Part shown: positions 55,520-64,000 of the stretch, one piece after another
How the letters are laid out: the number at the start of each line of letters is the position of its first letter
Numbering within the stretch: position 1 is the first letter of the stretch
From: JAVJPJ01 sp040217295
GTDB taxonomy: Bacteria; Pseudomonadota; Alphaproteobacteria; Rhodobacterales; Rhodobacteraceae
Reading direction: 5' to 3'
Assembly: GCA_964460185.1 (NCBI GenBank)
Contig: CAYWTM010000001.1
Location: forward strand, 115,407-179,406
DNA: 64,000 bases
The notes under the pieces: model-generated
Seen by the model: only the letters and a program-made list of their open reading frames with translations
Told to the model about the DNA's origin: nothing
The model's database searches: none
Position numbers and translations under genes: made by a program

Positions 55520-57154
55520 CTAGGCCGCGTTGGCCCGGCACAGGCAACTGGCGTTGATCCGAATGTCTGTACGGGCGACGGCCTGATCGAGCAGGAGTTT
55601 GACATGCGGCAACTCGGTCTTTTCGCCACGACGCATGAGGCACTCATGCAGGCCATGCAGTGCCCACACGTTACGCGGATGCTGGCTCGGACGCGGGAGT
55701 CGTCCGTCAAGACCAAGATCAGAACGATAAACGGCTTCAGCCTCGTCATGGGCGCCGGCCTCCAGCAGGAGCGCGCCAAGCGCGTGCCGCGTCGGCTGCG
55801 GCCACGACCAGGGTTCCTCGTATTCGAGGCCGTCGTCCAATTCGACAGCCCTGCGTAGGTGGTCGAGACCTTCTGATTTCCGTCCTGCCTTGAAGGCGAT
55901 TTCGCCTTTCATCATCTCTTCGCCGACCGCAAGAACGTCGCGCGCCTTGTTGTTGAAAAGCATCCGCGTGTCTGGCACCGCTGCATAGGCTTTTGTGAAA
56001 TCGACCATGGCTGCCGTCGCCTCGGAGTGGCGTCCGAGGTTGGCCAGCGCGACCGCCTTGGCATAGAAGATCAGCGCGTTTGTCGTGACGTAAAGCTCGG
56101 GATCCGCAGGCTGTTCAATCTCGATTATTTCCGACCACATCCCGAAGCGGATGTAGACATGTGGCGCCGCCGCAACAAAGGTTTCGAAGATGTCGGGGTA
56201 TGACCGGACGACGTCGTCCGGGACCTCTTCGCGCAAGCGCCTGGCGGCGGCGATGGCTGCCTGTTTTTGGCCAAGGAACATCGCGCCGTATGACGCAAAA
56301 TGCAGATTGTGGATGCGATATAGCGCGTAGAAATTTGCCGCGCCGGCATAGTCCTTGAACCTGTCGTCGACCTCGACCGCCGCCAGGTTGCGATGGAGAA
56401 CATTGTGGTAGTCGCCACACAGCACGTCGATATGCGAACCCATGTGCACCAGATGGCCCGCATCCGGCACCAGGTCTGTGAGACGGTCACCGTGGCGCAA
56501 GGCGCGCTCGGGGTGGGGCGACATCTCCATGAGATGGATATACATGTGCAGCAGCCCCGGATGGTCCCATGCGCCGGTCGTGTGGTCGAAGGCATGTTCC
56601 ATGGCCGCCATCGCCTCTGGCGTTGAGGCGTCCGGGTTCGGGACACCGTTTTGGGTATCCCAAAGCTGCCACGGCGTGCGGTTCATCAACGCCTCGACAT
56701 AGACGAAGACAACATCGAGATCCTCGGGATAAGCTTCGTAGACAGGTTTCATCGCGGCTGAAAACCCGTCATTGAACGGCTGGTAATCCTCGATCTCAGG
56801 ATCGGTGGGATAGCGCGATGCCAATGCCGCGAGCAGCGCCAGTTCGACCGGTTTGGCGCTTTTCAACGCCAGCCCGGCCGCAAGGGCCGCGTGGGCGCGT
56901 TCGAGGGCCGGCGCTTTTTCCTCGGGTGTGAAAATTTCCCACGGCTTGTTGTAATTCGGCCCCAAGGCATAGGCGATGCCCCAATGGGCCAGCGCACAGG
57001 ATGGATCTGCCTCCAGCGCTTTTTCAAAGCAGACGATTGCTTCCTCGTGGTTGTATCCAAACAGCCAGACCAGGCCACGGTCGAACCAGGTTTGCGCAAG
57101 GGGTTCCATACTGGCTGAACGACTGTAAACGCCTAGATCAAAGTAACTGGACAT
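55520..57154 (-). CDS. TPR-repeat protein
   Basis: This 544-residue soluble protein is built of TPR-like helical pairs. The clearest repeat is at about 27-60 (GLVWLFGYNHEEAIVCFEKA, then LEADPSCALAHWGIAYALG). Later units are at about 360-440 and near the C-terminus (GALLLEAGAHDEAEAVYRSD). HLVHMGSHIDVL and WDHPGLLHMYIHLME give His-rich helices in the centre. TPR proteins are scaffolds; the partner here may be the enzymes encoded next. I chose ATG 57154 (GGAG 8 bases upstream) over ATG 57169. Confidence 0.82.
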   Translation of the reverse strand: MSSYFDLGVYSRSASMEPLAQTWFDRGLVWLFGYNHEEAIVCFEKALEADPSCALAHWGIAYALGPNYNKPWEIFTPEEKAPALERAHAALAAGLALKSAKPVELALLAALASRYPTDPEIEDYQPFNDGFSAAMKPVYEAYPEDLDVVFVYVEALMNRTPWQLWDTQNGVPNPDASTPEAMAAMEHAFDHTTGAWDHPGLLHMYIHLMEMSPHPERALRHGDRLTDLVPDAGHLVHMGSHIDVLCGDYHNVLHRNLAAVEVDDRFKDYAGAANFYALYRIHNLHFASYGAMFLGQKQAAIAAARRLREEVPDDVVRSYPDIFETFVAAAPHVYIRFGMWSEIIEIEQPADPELYVTTNALIFYAKAVALANLGRHSEATAAMVDFTKAYAAVPDTRMLFNNKARDVLAVGEEMMKGEIAFKAGRKSEGLDHLRRAVELDDGLEYEEPWSWPQPTRHALGALLLEAGAHDEAEAVYRSDLGLDGRLPRPSQHPRNVWALHGLHECLMRRGEKTELPHVKLLLDQAVARTDIRINASCLCRANAA

Positions 57155-57314
57155 CGAAATCACTCCCATTTTGGCAACAGAATACCACAATCAACCCCAG
57201 CGCCCCGAATGCGCCGATCCGGCGCCCGATTTGACCTCAGGGCACACATTCGCGGCACAACGCCCCAAGGGGCGCCAAAGCCTCAGCCACGGCCGCCCGA
57301 TCGTCCCTGCGCAC

Positions 57315-58811
57315 TCAAACAGCGTGGATATCGCGGGGCGTGGCGCAGTCCTTCAAAACGGCCCCAATCTTCAGCACTTCCCGAACCAGAAGGTCGAGAT
57401 CTTCCGTGCGCGTGCGGTGGTTGCAGATCGCGACGCGCAAGCAGTGCTGGCCACGGATCGTTGTATCGCTCAGGACGGCGATCCCGCTTTCCTGAAGGCG
57501 CAGCATGATTTCGGTGTTGTGGGCGCGCAGACCGGCCTCATCCAGTCCGGCGGGGGCATGGCGGAAACAGACTATTGTCGTTGCGGTCGGGGCCATCAAC
57601 TGCATCTCCGGCTCGGCCTTGATCACCTGTGTCAAATGACTGGCCTGCGCGATGGTCTGGTCAAGGATCCGCCCGAAGCTCTCGACCCCGTGATGGCGCA
57701 GCATCATCCAGACCTTCAGCGCCCTGAAGCCGCGCGTCGTTTCCGGGCCGTAGTCGTGCAAGAACTCTGCCGCCGCCAGACCCCGCGTCGACATTTGCAG
57801 GTATTCGGCCGCCTCGGCAAAGGTCGCTCGGTGCACCTTGCGGTCCCGCAGCAGCGCGCAACCGACGTCGAACGGCGCATGCAGACCTTTATGCAAATCA
57901 AGCGCGAGCGAGTCGGCGCGTTCAATCCCTGCAACAAGGCGCCGGTTCAACGGTGCGATTGCGAACAGCGCCCCGATGCAACCGTCGACATGCAGCCAGA
58001 TCCCTTCTTCGCGGCATACTTCCGCGAGGTCCGGCAAAGGGTCGATCGCACCTGTGTTGGTGGTCCCCGCCGTGGCAATGACGCAGGCAGGGCGCAGGCC
58101 ATCGTTGCGGTCAGCCCGGATCGCGGCTCGCAGCGCGTCAACGTCCATGCGGAAGGCACGATCAGTGACCACGCGCACCAGCGCCTTGCTGCCCAATCCT
58201 AGCAGGTTCATCGCTTTCATGTGACAGGAATGGACCTGATCGGACGCGTAAAACCGCAGCGGTGAGACAATCTCGGTGACGCTGTCATGGTGTAAATCCG
58301 CGCCAGCCATGGTATTTCGCGCAGCCGTCAGACCAACGATATTGGCCATTGATCCGCCGTTGACCAGCGTTCCGCTTGCGCCCTTGGGAAACCCCATCAT
58401 TTGCCGCAGCCAGTCCGTAACCTGTCGGTCCACCAGATTGGCGCCCGTATTGCCGGCGCCCAGGTTCGAACCGTCAATGGCCGCGAGAAAATCCGCCAAA
58501 GCGCCAGTCAGGCAGCCTGCCCCCATGTACCAGGCCCAGAACCGCGGGTGCATGTTGCCCATCGAATGAGGATAGAGCTTGTCCGTCACATCCGCATAGA
58601 CGGCCTCCAAAGGCGTGGGGTTTGCGGGGGGCGGGCCGTCGAAATCCGCCCTCATGGCCTCGGGCATAGCTTGCCAGACGGGCCCGTCGCGCAGACCCTC
58701 GAGGCGCGCGATGGCGTCGTCCACCATCGTGTGCGCCAGCTTGCGCATCTCCGCCCAATCAGCGGGATCCAGAGTCTCCTCGCCCAGACCTGTCCGAGTG
58801 TCGTGCGCCAT
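57315..58811 (-). CDS. PLP-dependent group II decarboxylase (AADC/GAD type)
   Basis: This 498-residue enzyme has MHPRFWAWYMGAGCLTGAL, GTLVNGGSMANIVGLTAARN for PLP phosphate, IWLHVDGCIGALF with the ring-stacking and Asp region, and the PLP Lys in SLALDLHKGLHAPFDVG. Group II decarboxylases remove the carboxyl of aromatic amino acids, glutamate, aspartate or cysteine sulfinate/cysteate. I start it at ATG 58811 (GGAG 8 bases upstream). The cysteine-synthase-like gene upstream hints at a sulfur- or beta-substituted amino acid substrate. Confidence 0.9.
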   Translation of the reverse strand: MAHDTRTGLGEETLDPADWAEMRKLAHTMVDDAIARLEGLRDGPVWQAMPEAMRADFDGPPPANPTPLEAVYADVTDKLYPHSMGNMHPRFWAWYMGAGCLTGALADFLAAIDGSNLGAGNTGANLVDRQVTDWLRQMMGFPKGASGTLVNGGSMANIVGLTAARNTMAGADLHHDSVTEIVSPLRFYASDQVHSCHMKAMNLLGLGSKALVRVVTDRAFRMDVDALRAAIRADRNDGLRPACVIATAGTTNTGAIDPLPDLAEVCREEGIWLHVDGCIGALFAIAPLNRRLVAGIERADSLALDLHKGLHAPFDVGCALLRDRKVHRATFAEAAEYLQMSTRGLAAAEFLHDYGPETTRGFRALKVWMMLRHHGVESFGRILDQTIAQASHLTQVIKAEPEMQLMAPTATTIVCFRHAPAGLDEAGLRAHNTEIMLRLQESGIAVLSDTTIRGQHCLRVAICNHRTRTEDLDLLVREVLKIGAVLKDCATPRDIHAV

Positions 58812-58876
58812 CTTGTGGTCTCCGCTCATTCCGGGGCGTGACCTGCCCAACCGGGCAGGCCCGCGATTGCCCTGTC

Positions 58877-59161
58877 TCAGGCGGGGTCAGGCCGCACCAC
58901 AACCGTTCCTCCGATGGGATAGATTTCATCGCCCGGCATCCCCACGCAGCGCGCGTGTTCGCGCAGGGCGTCGGCGTCCACGGCCTCGTAGATGCAAGCC
59001 GTCCCCAGTCGTCCGTCGGGTTCCTTCAGAACATAGGACCGGATCCACCGCACCTTGTCGGGCATGTCCTCGTTGCCCACTCGGGTCGAGATCGCGGCGG
59101 TCTTCTCAAGTTCGGCTTCATTGGCCCAGGCACTGGGTCGGCGGATCATGAAGAGGTCCAT
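58877..59161 (-). CDS. DUF4242 (SCO4226-like, nickel-binding) protein
   Basis: This 94-residue ferredoxin-like-fold protein begins MDLFMIRRPSAWANEAELE. VRWIRSYVLKEPDGRLGTAC, then EAVDADALREHARCVGMPGD and the final GGTVVVRPDP are typical of DUF4242, whose Streptomyces member SCO4226 binds nickel. AAGGAG 7 bases before ATG 59161 makes the start firm. It lies between the cysteine-synthase-like and decarboxylase genes and may be a metal or ligand helper. Confidence 0.82.
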   Translation of the reverse strand: MDLFMIRRPSAWANEAELEKTAAISTRVGNEDMPDKVRWIRSYVLKEPDGRLGTACIYEAVDADALREHARCVGMPGDEIYPIGGTVVVRPDPA

Positions 59162-59193
59162 TGGTGGTCTCCTTGGGTTGATCGTTTGGGCAG

Positions 59194-60279
59194 TCACTCG
59201 GCGGCCATCTGGAAACCGGGCGTCGAGGCGGACAGGGCGCGTTCTTCCTCGTCCATGTCCTCTGGGATATCTGCAAAAAGCGGGGTGGAGAGATACCGCT
59301 CGCCGGTATCGGGCAGCATGGCGAGTATCACCGCGCCTTTTTCGGCCCGTTCCGCGACCTGCATGGCAATCGCGAAACTGGCTCCGCCCGAGATGCCCGT
59401 CAGTATGCCTTCGCGGGCCGCCAGCTTCTTGGCCCAGGCAATACCGTCCGCGCCGGCCACCGGGATCAACTCGTCATAGCCGCCATTGTCCAATGCCTCT
59501 TGCAACACAAGGGGAATGAAATCGGGTGTCCAGCCCTGGATCGGGTGCGGTTCAAAGGCCGGGTGGCTGCCCGCGGGGGCGCCGTTCGCGCCGCGCTCTT
59601 GCGCTACGCCGCTGGCGATCAGGGCTGCATTTCCTGGTTCGCTGAGGATGATCCGTGTGTCGGGACGTTCCTTGCGCAACACACGGGCCAGCCCCGCGAC
59701 GGTGCCGCCGGTCCCGAAGCCGGTTACGACGTAGTCCAGGCGTTCGCCCGCGAAATCATTGATGATCTCACGCGCCGTCGTCGCCTCGTGGATGTCGGCA
59801 TTGGCGTCAGTTTCGAACTGCCGCGCCAGGAACCAGCCGTGCTTTTCGGCCAACTCGGCGGCCTTGCGGTACATGCCGGTTCCCTTTTCGGCCCGGGGCG
59901 TCAGGACCACCTTGGCCCCGAACATCCGCATCAGCCGCCGCCGCTCCACGGAAAAACTGTCGGCCATTGTAACAACCAGCGGATAGCCCTTCTGCGCGCA
60001 GACCATGGCCAGCCCGATGCCGGTGTTGCCGCTGGTCGCCTCGACTACGGTCTGCCCCGGCTTCAGGGTGCCCGCCCGTTCCGCCGACTCGATGATGTTG
60101 AGCGCCAGCCGATCCTTGATGGACGCCGCTGGGTTGAAGAACTCAGCCTTGACGTAGAGCCGCACGCCATCAGGCGCGAGGTTGTTGATACGGATCACGG
60201 GCGTGTCGCCGACGGTGTCGAGGACGGAACCAAACAGGTGCCTCCGTCCTTGCGTGGTGCGGATTGTGTTGGCAGCCAT
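59194..60279 (-). CDS. Cysteine synthase-like PLP enzyme
   Basis: This 361-residue beta-family PLP enzyme has FFNPAASIKDRLALNIIE (PLP Lys), VEATSGNTGIGLAMVCAQKG and VVTGFGTGGTVAGLARVL, followed by GILTGISGGASFAIAM. It makes cysteine or another beta-substituted alanine from O-acetyl- or O-phosphoserine. It is slightly longer than housekeeping CysK, with an extra C-terminal tail (DMDEEERALSA). It heads the CysK-DUF4242-decarboxylase unit, so it may make the amino acid that is then decarboxylated. ATG 60279 follows GGGAG. Confidence 0.9.
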   Translation of the reverse strand: MAANTIRTTQGRRHLFGSVLDTVGDTPVIRINNLAPDGVRLYVKAEFFNPAASIKDRLALNIIESAERAGTLKPGQTVVEATSGNTGIGLAMVCAQKGYPLVVTMADSFSVERRRLMRMFGAKVVLTPRAEKGTGMYRKAAELAEKHGWFLARQFETDANADIHEATTAREIINDFAGERLDYVVTGFGTGGTVAGLARVLRKERPDTRIILSEPGNAALIASGVAQERGANGAPAGSHPAFEPHPIQGWTPDFIPLVLQEALDNGGYDELIPVAGADGIAWAKKLAAREGILTGISGGASFAIAMQVAERAEKGAVILAMLPDTGERYLSTPLFADIPEDMDEEERALSASTPGFQMAAE

Positions 60280-60421
60280 GGTGATCTCCCTGTGTTTGGT
60301 GTTGTCGGTGCCGTTGCGATGGACCGCCCTTTGGATCACCGTGCCCGCATAGACGGACGCGCGCTTGAAGCGATCCTGAAGATTTCCTGTAGAAAATCCG
60401 AAAACTGCGGTATCTTTCAGG

Positions 60422-61969
60422 ATGGCATGGCGTTTTGGCGATTATCGGCTGGATCCGAACACGTTCGAACTTGTCCACGGGGACGACGTTGTGCACGCCG
60501 AACCGCAGGTTTTGGCGCTGATCATTCATCTTGTGGCGCATCGGGACAGATTGGTCGGCAAAGACGAGATCGCCAGGGCAGTCTGGCCCGATCGCATTGT
60601 GTCGGATGCAAGCATTTCCAGCCGAATCCGATCTGCCCGGCACGCGCTGGGCGATGACGGCGACACGCAGGCGGTCATCCGAACGATCCACGGCAAGGGT
60701 TTCCGGTTTGTGGCACAGGTTGTCGAGACCGCCGCAGCGCAACCCGGCCCCGCGTCTCCGCAAGCCGGCGAAAACATCACGACCCGCTCGCGCCCATCGA
60801 TCGCGGTGCTTCCATTCCGCGCTCTGGGACAATCGCCCGATGTTGAAATTCTGGCCGAGGCAATCCCGCACGAGATTATTCAAGCGCTGTCGCGAATGCG
60901 CTGGCTGGCGGTGATCGCGCGCGGTTCTTCGTTCCGGTTTCGCCAGGGTGGCGACCTCGATCTGGTGGGCACGGCGCTGGGGGCCGGCTATGTCCTGACG
61001 GGAGTGATCGAAAGATTGACCGGCACGGTCGCTGTGGTCGTTGAACTGGCAGATGTCGGCAGGGGGGAAGTGATCTGGGGCGAACGGCTGACCGCCCCGA
61101 TAGAGGGGATCGAGGCGTTGCGCCAGCAGGTGGTGACCCATATCGTCACCGCGCTCGACCTTCATGTGCCACAGAACGAAGCCCGCCTTGCGAACCAGTC
61201 CGGGGCAGACATGCTCGACGCTTGGAAGACCTTTCACCTGGGGTTGACGCAACTCTACCGGTTCACACCGCAGGCCAATCAAACGGCCAAGGGGCATTTC
61301 GAGCGCGCGATCGCGCTCGATCCTCGATTTGCCCGCGCGCATGCCGGCCTGTCGTTCACGCGCTTCATCGACGCCTTTCTCCATCTCGGCCCCGATGACC
61401 GGGAGGCGGCTACGGCTGCAAGACATCATGCCGAGCGCGGCCTCGAACTCGATCCAATCGATCCGTTCACGCATTATACGATGGGGCGATCCCACTGGCT
61501 GACCGATGAACCCGAGATCGCCGAGGGTTGGTTTGAGCGGGCGATCGACCTGAACCCCAACTATGCTCAAGGCTTTTATGCAAGCGCCTTTACCGCTCTG
61601 ATGACCGGCGATATCGCCAAGGTCGACGCGGGGCTGGATGCAGCACTCGAGCTGAGCCCGCTCGACCCGCTGCTATATGGCATCCACGGCGTGCGCGCGC
61701 AGGCTCAGATCCAGGTGGGCGACACAATGGCAGCCGCCCGTCTGGCCGACCGCGCGGCCTCTACCCCTGGCGCGCATTACCTCATCTCGATGATCGCAGC
61801 CGTGGCCAACGGGCTAGAAGGTCGTCACCAACAGGCCAGCCGCTGGGCGCAAGATGCGCGGCGGCGCAAGCCAGACGCCTCGTCAGCCCAATATTTCGCG
61901 GCTTTCCCGATCCGAAACGAAGCGGCACGCGCCCAAATCGCGGCAGAGCTGAAACGACAGGGGTTCTGA
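60422..61969 (+). CDS. Winged-helix (CadC/OmpR-type) regulator with TPR domain
   Basis: This 515-residue protein starts with an OmpR/CadC-type DNA-binding domain (RFGDYRLDPNTFELVHGDD, SDASISSRIRSARHALGDDG, TIHGKGFRFVAQV). A TolB-like alpha/beta segment follows (RPSIAVLPFRALGQSPDVE), then TPR repeats from about 280 on (AKGHFERAIALDPRFARAHA, then IAEGWFERAIDLNPNYAQGF). No transmembrane helix is visible, unlike CadC. It is divergent from the cysteine-synthase-like gene, 142 bp away, and is its likely regulator. Confidence 0.87.
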   Translation: MAWRFGDYRLDPNTFELVHGDDVVHAEPQVLALIIHLVAHRDRLVGKDEIARAVWPDRIVSDASISSRIRSARHALGDDGDTQAVIRTIHGKGFRFVAQVVETAAAQPGPASPQAGENITTRSRPSIAVLPFRALGQSPDVEILAEAIPHEIIQALSRMRWLAVIARGSSFRFRQGGDLDLVGTALGAGYVLTGVIERLTGTVAVVVELADVGRGEVIWGERLTAPIEGIEALRQQVVTHIVTALDLHVPQNEARLANQSGADMLDAWKTFHLGLTQLYRFTPQANQTAKGHFERAIALDPRFARAHAGLSFTRFIDAFLHLGPDDREAATAARHHAERGLELDPIDPFTHYTMGRSHWLTDEPEIAEGWFERAIDLNPNYAQGFYASAFTALMTGDIAKVDAGLDAALELSPLDPLLYGIHGVRAQAQIQVGDTMAAARLADRAASTPGAHYLISMIAAVANGLEGRHQQASRWAQDARRRKPDASSAQYFAAFPIRNEAARAQIAAELKRQGF

Positions 61970-62200
61970 TCGTGCTGGCAGCACCAATTCGAACCCGTTT
62001 CAGCCGGGGCAGACAGCTTCCGCTGCCCAAACGCCCGTTGCGCGAAACGACAGTGTCGCCGCTGGATCAGGAGCTGGACTTGTCGGCCGCCTATCAAGGC
62101 GCGGTTCACCAGACATGCGATGACGCCGACGCCGTTGCAGCCCTGCCGGAACGGCGGCAGGGGACTGGCACAGGCCGCCACGCACACCGGGGCGGCGTCG

Positions 62201-63733
62201 TCATTGCCCGGTCGGGCTGGGGATATCAGCCTGCAGCGGTTTCTTTTTGCGCGGCCCGAGATAGATGATCGATCCGATCGACATGGCGATCAGGACCAGT
62301 GCGATAGGGTGGCTCAGCAATTCTGCCGGATTGTCATTGGTGATCAGCCGCGCCCGGACAACCGCGCTTTCCAGCTGGGGCGTCAGCAGGAATGCAACGA
62401 TGAAGGCCACGATCGAATAGCCGAAAGCCCGCATCATGTAGCCGAACACCGCCGCCGCGATCATCACGAAAACGCCGAAGGTCGCGCCGGTGATCACAAA
62501 CGAGCCCGCAAAGCACAAAAGCATCGCTGCGGGGTAGATGACGGTGCCCGGGGCCGACACCACCATCGCCCAGAACCGCATCCCGAACTGGCCGACGCCG
62601 AGGTTGCAGAAATTCGCCACAAGCATTGCGCCGAACATCCCGTAGACCAGTTGTGCCTGCTGCTGGAACAAAAGGGGGCCGGGTTGGATACCGTGGATGA
62701 TGAAGGCCGACACCAGCAGGGCGGCCGCGATATTTCCCGGAATGCCAAGGGTCAGCAGCGGGATAAGGTTTGCGCCTACCACGGCGCTGTTGGCGGTCTC
62801 GGACGCGGCGATCCCGCGCGCATCGCCCTTGCCGAAGGCCTCGGGGTCTTTGGCGGCCTGCTTGTTGACGGAATAGCTCAGGAACCCGGCCGTGGTCGAT
62901 CCGAGGCCCGGGATGGCCCCGATGATGGTGCCGATCACGAAGGCCCGAAATGCGACAAACCGATTGGCCCAGAACTCGGCAAACGTCACGACGCTGTCCC
63001 CGCGCGAGCGGCCCTTGATCGAAATGGCGGATTGCTGCGTCTTGTCGGATGCGCGCATGCCCAACAGGCCGATGAGAACGCCGCTCATTGCCAGTGCGCC
63101 GATGCTGACGGCGGTCAGCGGCACGCCGTCATACAGCTCGAGGATGCCAAAGGTGAAGCGCGGTGTGGCCATGCCCGGATCAAGCCCGACCGTCGCCAGC
63201 AGGATGCCGAACGCGGCCGAGATCAGCCCCTTGATCATGGAATCCCCGACCAGCCCGCTGATCACCGTAAAGGCGAGGATCATCAGCGCGGTGATTTCCA
63301 CAGGTCCCATGTTCAGCGCCACTATGGCCAGCGGCGCGGCCAGAAGGATCAGGACGATATCACTGGCCAGATCGCCCGATACCGAGTGGTACAGCGCGTA
63401 TTTCATGGCCTTCATCGGCTTGCCGTTCTTGGCCATCGGGTGGCCGTCCATGGTCGTCGCCGCCGATTCCGCCGACCCCGGCACGTTCAGCAGGATCGCG
63501 GGCACGGCTCCTCCGATCGTGCCCCCCTTGTTGACCGAAATCAGGAATGAAATCGCCGCCAGCGTATCAAGGCCATAGGTCAGCGGTACGGCAATCGCCA
63601 AGGCCATGATGATGCTGAGCCCCGGGATCGCACCGACAATCTGGCCCAGGGCAACGCCGCCCAGAATGAACAGCATGTTCGTGAGGGTGAACACGTCCGC
63701 GAACCCTGCAAGCAGAAGGGAGAAATCGACCAT
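62201..63733 (-). CDS. Tripartite tricarboxylate transporter permease (TctA)
   Basis: This 510-residue membrane protein has GQIVGAIPGLSIIMALAIA, VPGSAESAATTMDGHPMAKN, and GANLIPLLTLGIPGNIAAAL, the conserved TctA motifs. It forms the main channel of a TTT importer with the TctB-like protein encoded 20 bp upstream and a TctC beyond the window. It is a normal-length TctA, unlike the fused copy at 39353-41332. Confidence 0.93.
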   Translation of the reverse strand: MVDFSLLLAGFADVFTLTNMLFILGGVALGQIVGAIPGLSIIMALAIAVPLTYGLDTLAAISFLISVNKGGTIGGAVPAILLNVPGSAESAATTMDGHPMAKNGKPMKAMKYALYHSVSGDLASDIVLILLAAPLAIVALNMGPVEITALMILAFTVISGLVGDSMIKGLISAAFGILLATVGLDPGMATPRFTFGILELYDGVPLTAVSIGALAMSGVLIGLLGMRASDKTQQSAISIKGRSRGDSVVTFAEFWANRFVAFRAFVIGTIIGAIPGLGSTTAGFLSYSVNKQAAKDPEAFGKGDARGIAASETANSAVVGANLIPLLTLGIPGNIAAALLVSAFIIHGIQPGPLLFQQQAQLVYGMFGAMLVANFCNLGVGQFGMRFWAMVVSAPGTVIYPAAMLLCFAGSFVITGATFGVFVMIAAAVFGYMMRAFGYSIVAFIVAFLLTPQLESAVVRARLITNDNPAELLSHPIALVLIAMSIGSIIYLGPRKKKPLQADIPSPTGQ

Positions 63734-63753
63734 GGCAAGGGTTCCTCAGGATT

Positions 63754-64000
63754 TCAGGACAAGGGTCGTGACAACAAGACGGTGAACAAGACCCACACAA
63801 AAACCGGCACGCCGATCAACGTCGTGGCGGCCCAAAGGGGCCTGCGTTCGCGCAAGAGCACCAGGCTGGCCATCATCAAACCGCAGGCCACGGGCAAAAA
63901 CCCAAGCATCGGCAGAAGCAGCGCCGCGACCACAAGGGCCCCGATGAAACAGACGAAACCAAGGATTTCGCGGCCAGCCGGAACCGACGCTCCGGGGCGC
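63754..64000 (-). CDS. TctB-like small permease, C-terminal part (truncated by window end)
   Basis: The minus frame is open from the window edge to a TGA at 63754 and gives 81 residues with three hydrophobic helices (ILGFVCFIGALVVAALLLPM, then LPVACGLMMASLVLL and IGVPVFVWVLFTVLLSRP). This is the normal end of a TctB subunit, and its position directly before tctA fits. The N-terminus is outside the window. It is too near the edge to be listed as a complete frame. Confidence 0.8.
   Translation of the reverse strand, partial: RPGASVPAGREILGFVCFIGALVVAALLLPMLGFLPVACGLMMASLVLLRERRPLWAATTLIGVPVFVWVLFTVLLSRPLS

Overview
The window looks like one scaffold of a draft genome from a GC-rich alphaproteobacterium, most likely of the Rhodobacterales/Roseobacter group. 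The reasons are high GC, tightly packed operons with 4-nt ATGA overlaps, several TTG and GTG starts with good Shine-Dalgarno sequences, and many solute-capture systems typical of that group (TRAP, TTT/TctABC, polyol ABC and amino-acid ABC). A 100-N scaffold gap lies at 17126-17225. I saw no rRNA, tRNA or CRISPR array. Two decayed IS6-family transposase remnants (about 4636-4821 and 43490-43815) are the only mobile-element traces.

Layout. 1-4.6 kb: the 3' end of a large PIG-L deacetylase, an EamA exporter, a small coiled-coil stress-type protein, and a formate/nitrite-type channel overlapping a PRC-barrel protein. 4.8-16.5 kb: a MarR-associated catabolic region. One arm is a TRAP transporter (dctPQM) followed by an orphan AceE-type thiamine-diphosphate E1, with a divergent RidA. 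The other arm is an eight-gene set: FAH-fold enzyme, VOC ring-cleavage-type dioxygenase, BKACE, alpha/beta hydrolase, luciferase-like monooxygenase, YciI, flavin reductase and MarR. A near-identical 29-bp promoter/operator block sits in front of both arms. 16.5-19.1 kb: an unusual gene fusing a catalytically degenerate Dxr-like Rossmann domain to a terpenoid-cyclase/prenyltransferase-like alpha-toroid, with a decayed copy of its C-terminus on the far side of the scaffold gap. 19.7-24.3 kb: a trypsin-like protease divergent from an SGNH hydrolase, a membrane coiled-coil protein and a secreted protein of unknown function.

24.5-36.1 kb: a glycerol-type ABC locus. In transcription order it holds glpD-glpS-glpT-glpP-glpQ-small membrane protein-glpV and an iron-type alcohol dehydrogenase, with divergent glpR followed by a second orphan pair of glpP/glpQ-like permeases. 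36.4-43.3 kb: a small secreted protein, then a GntR-TctC-TctA/B fusion-ComA-like-sulfatase operon that looks like organosulfur uptake and processing. 43.9-55.3 kb: a FadR-type GntR regulator divergent from a nine-gene operon for uptake and breakdown of a nitrogenous solute (M20 hydrolase, three ABC subunits, phosphotriesterase-like lactonase, DHDPS-like lyase, a 962-aa fusion of HcnAB-like and DAO modules, DUF3830, CodA-like amidohydrolase). 55.5-62 kb: a cysteine-synthase-like enzyme, a DUF4242 protein, a PLP decarboxylase and a TPR protein, divergent from a winged-helix/TPR regulator. 62.2-64 kb: a second TctA and the end of a TctB running off the window.

Best candidates for undescribed biology are the Dxr-like/terpenoid-toroid fusion, the MarR catabolic regulon, the protease/SGNH four-gene locus and the ComA-sulfatase-TTT operon. 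All functions are inferred by reading motifs; no searches were run.
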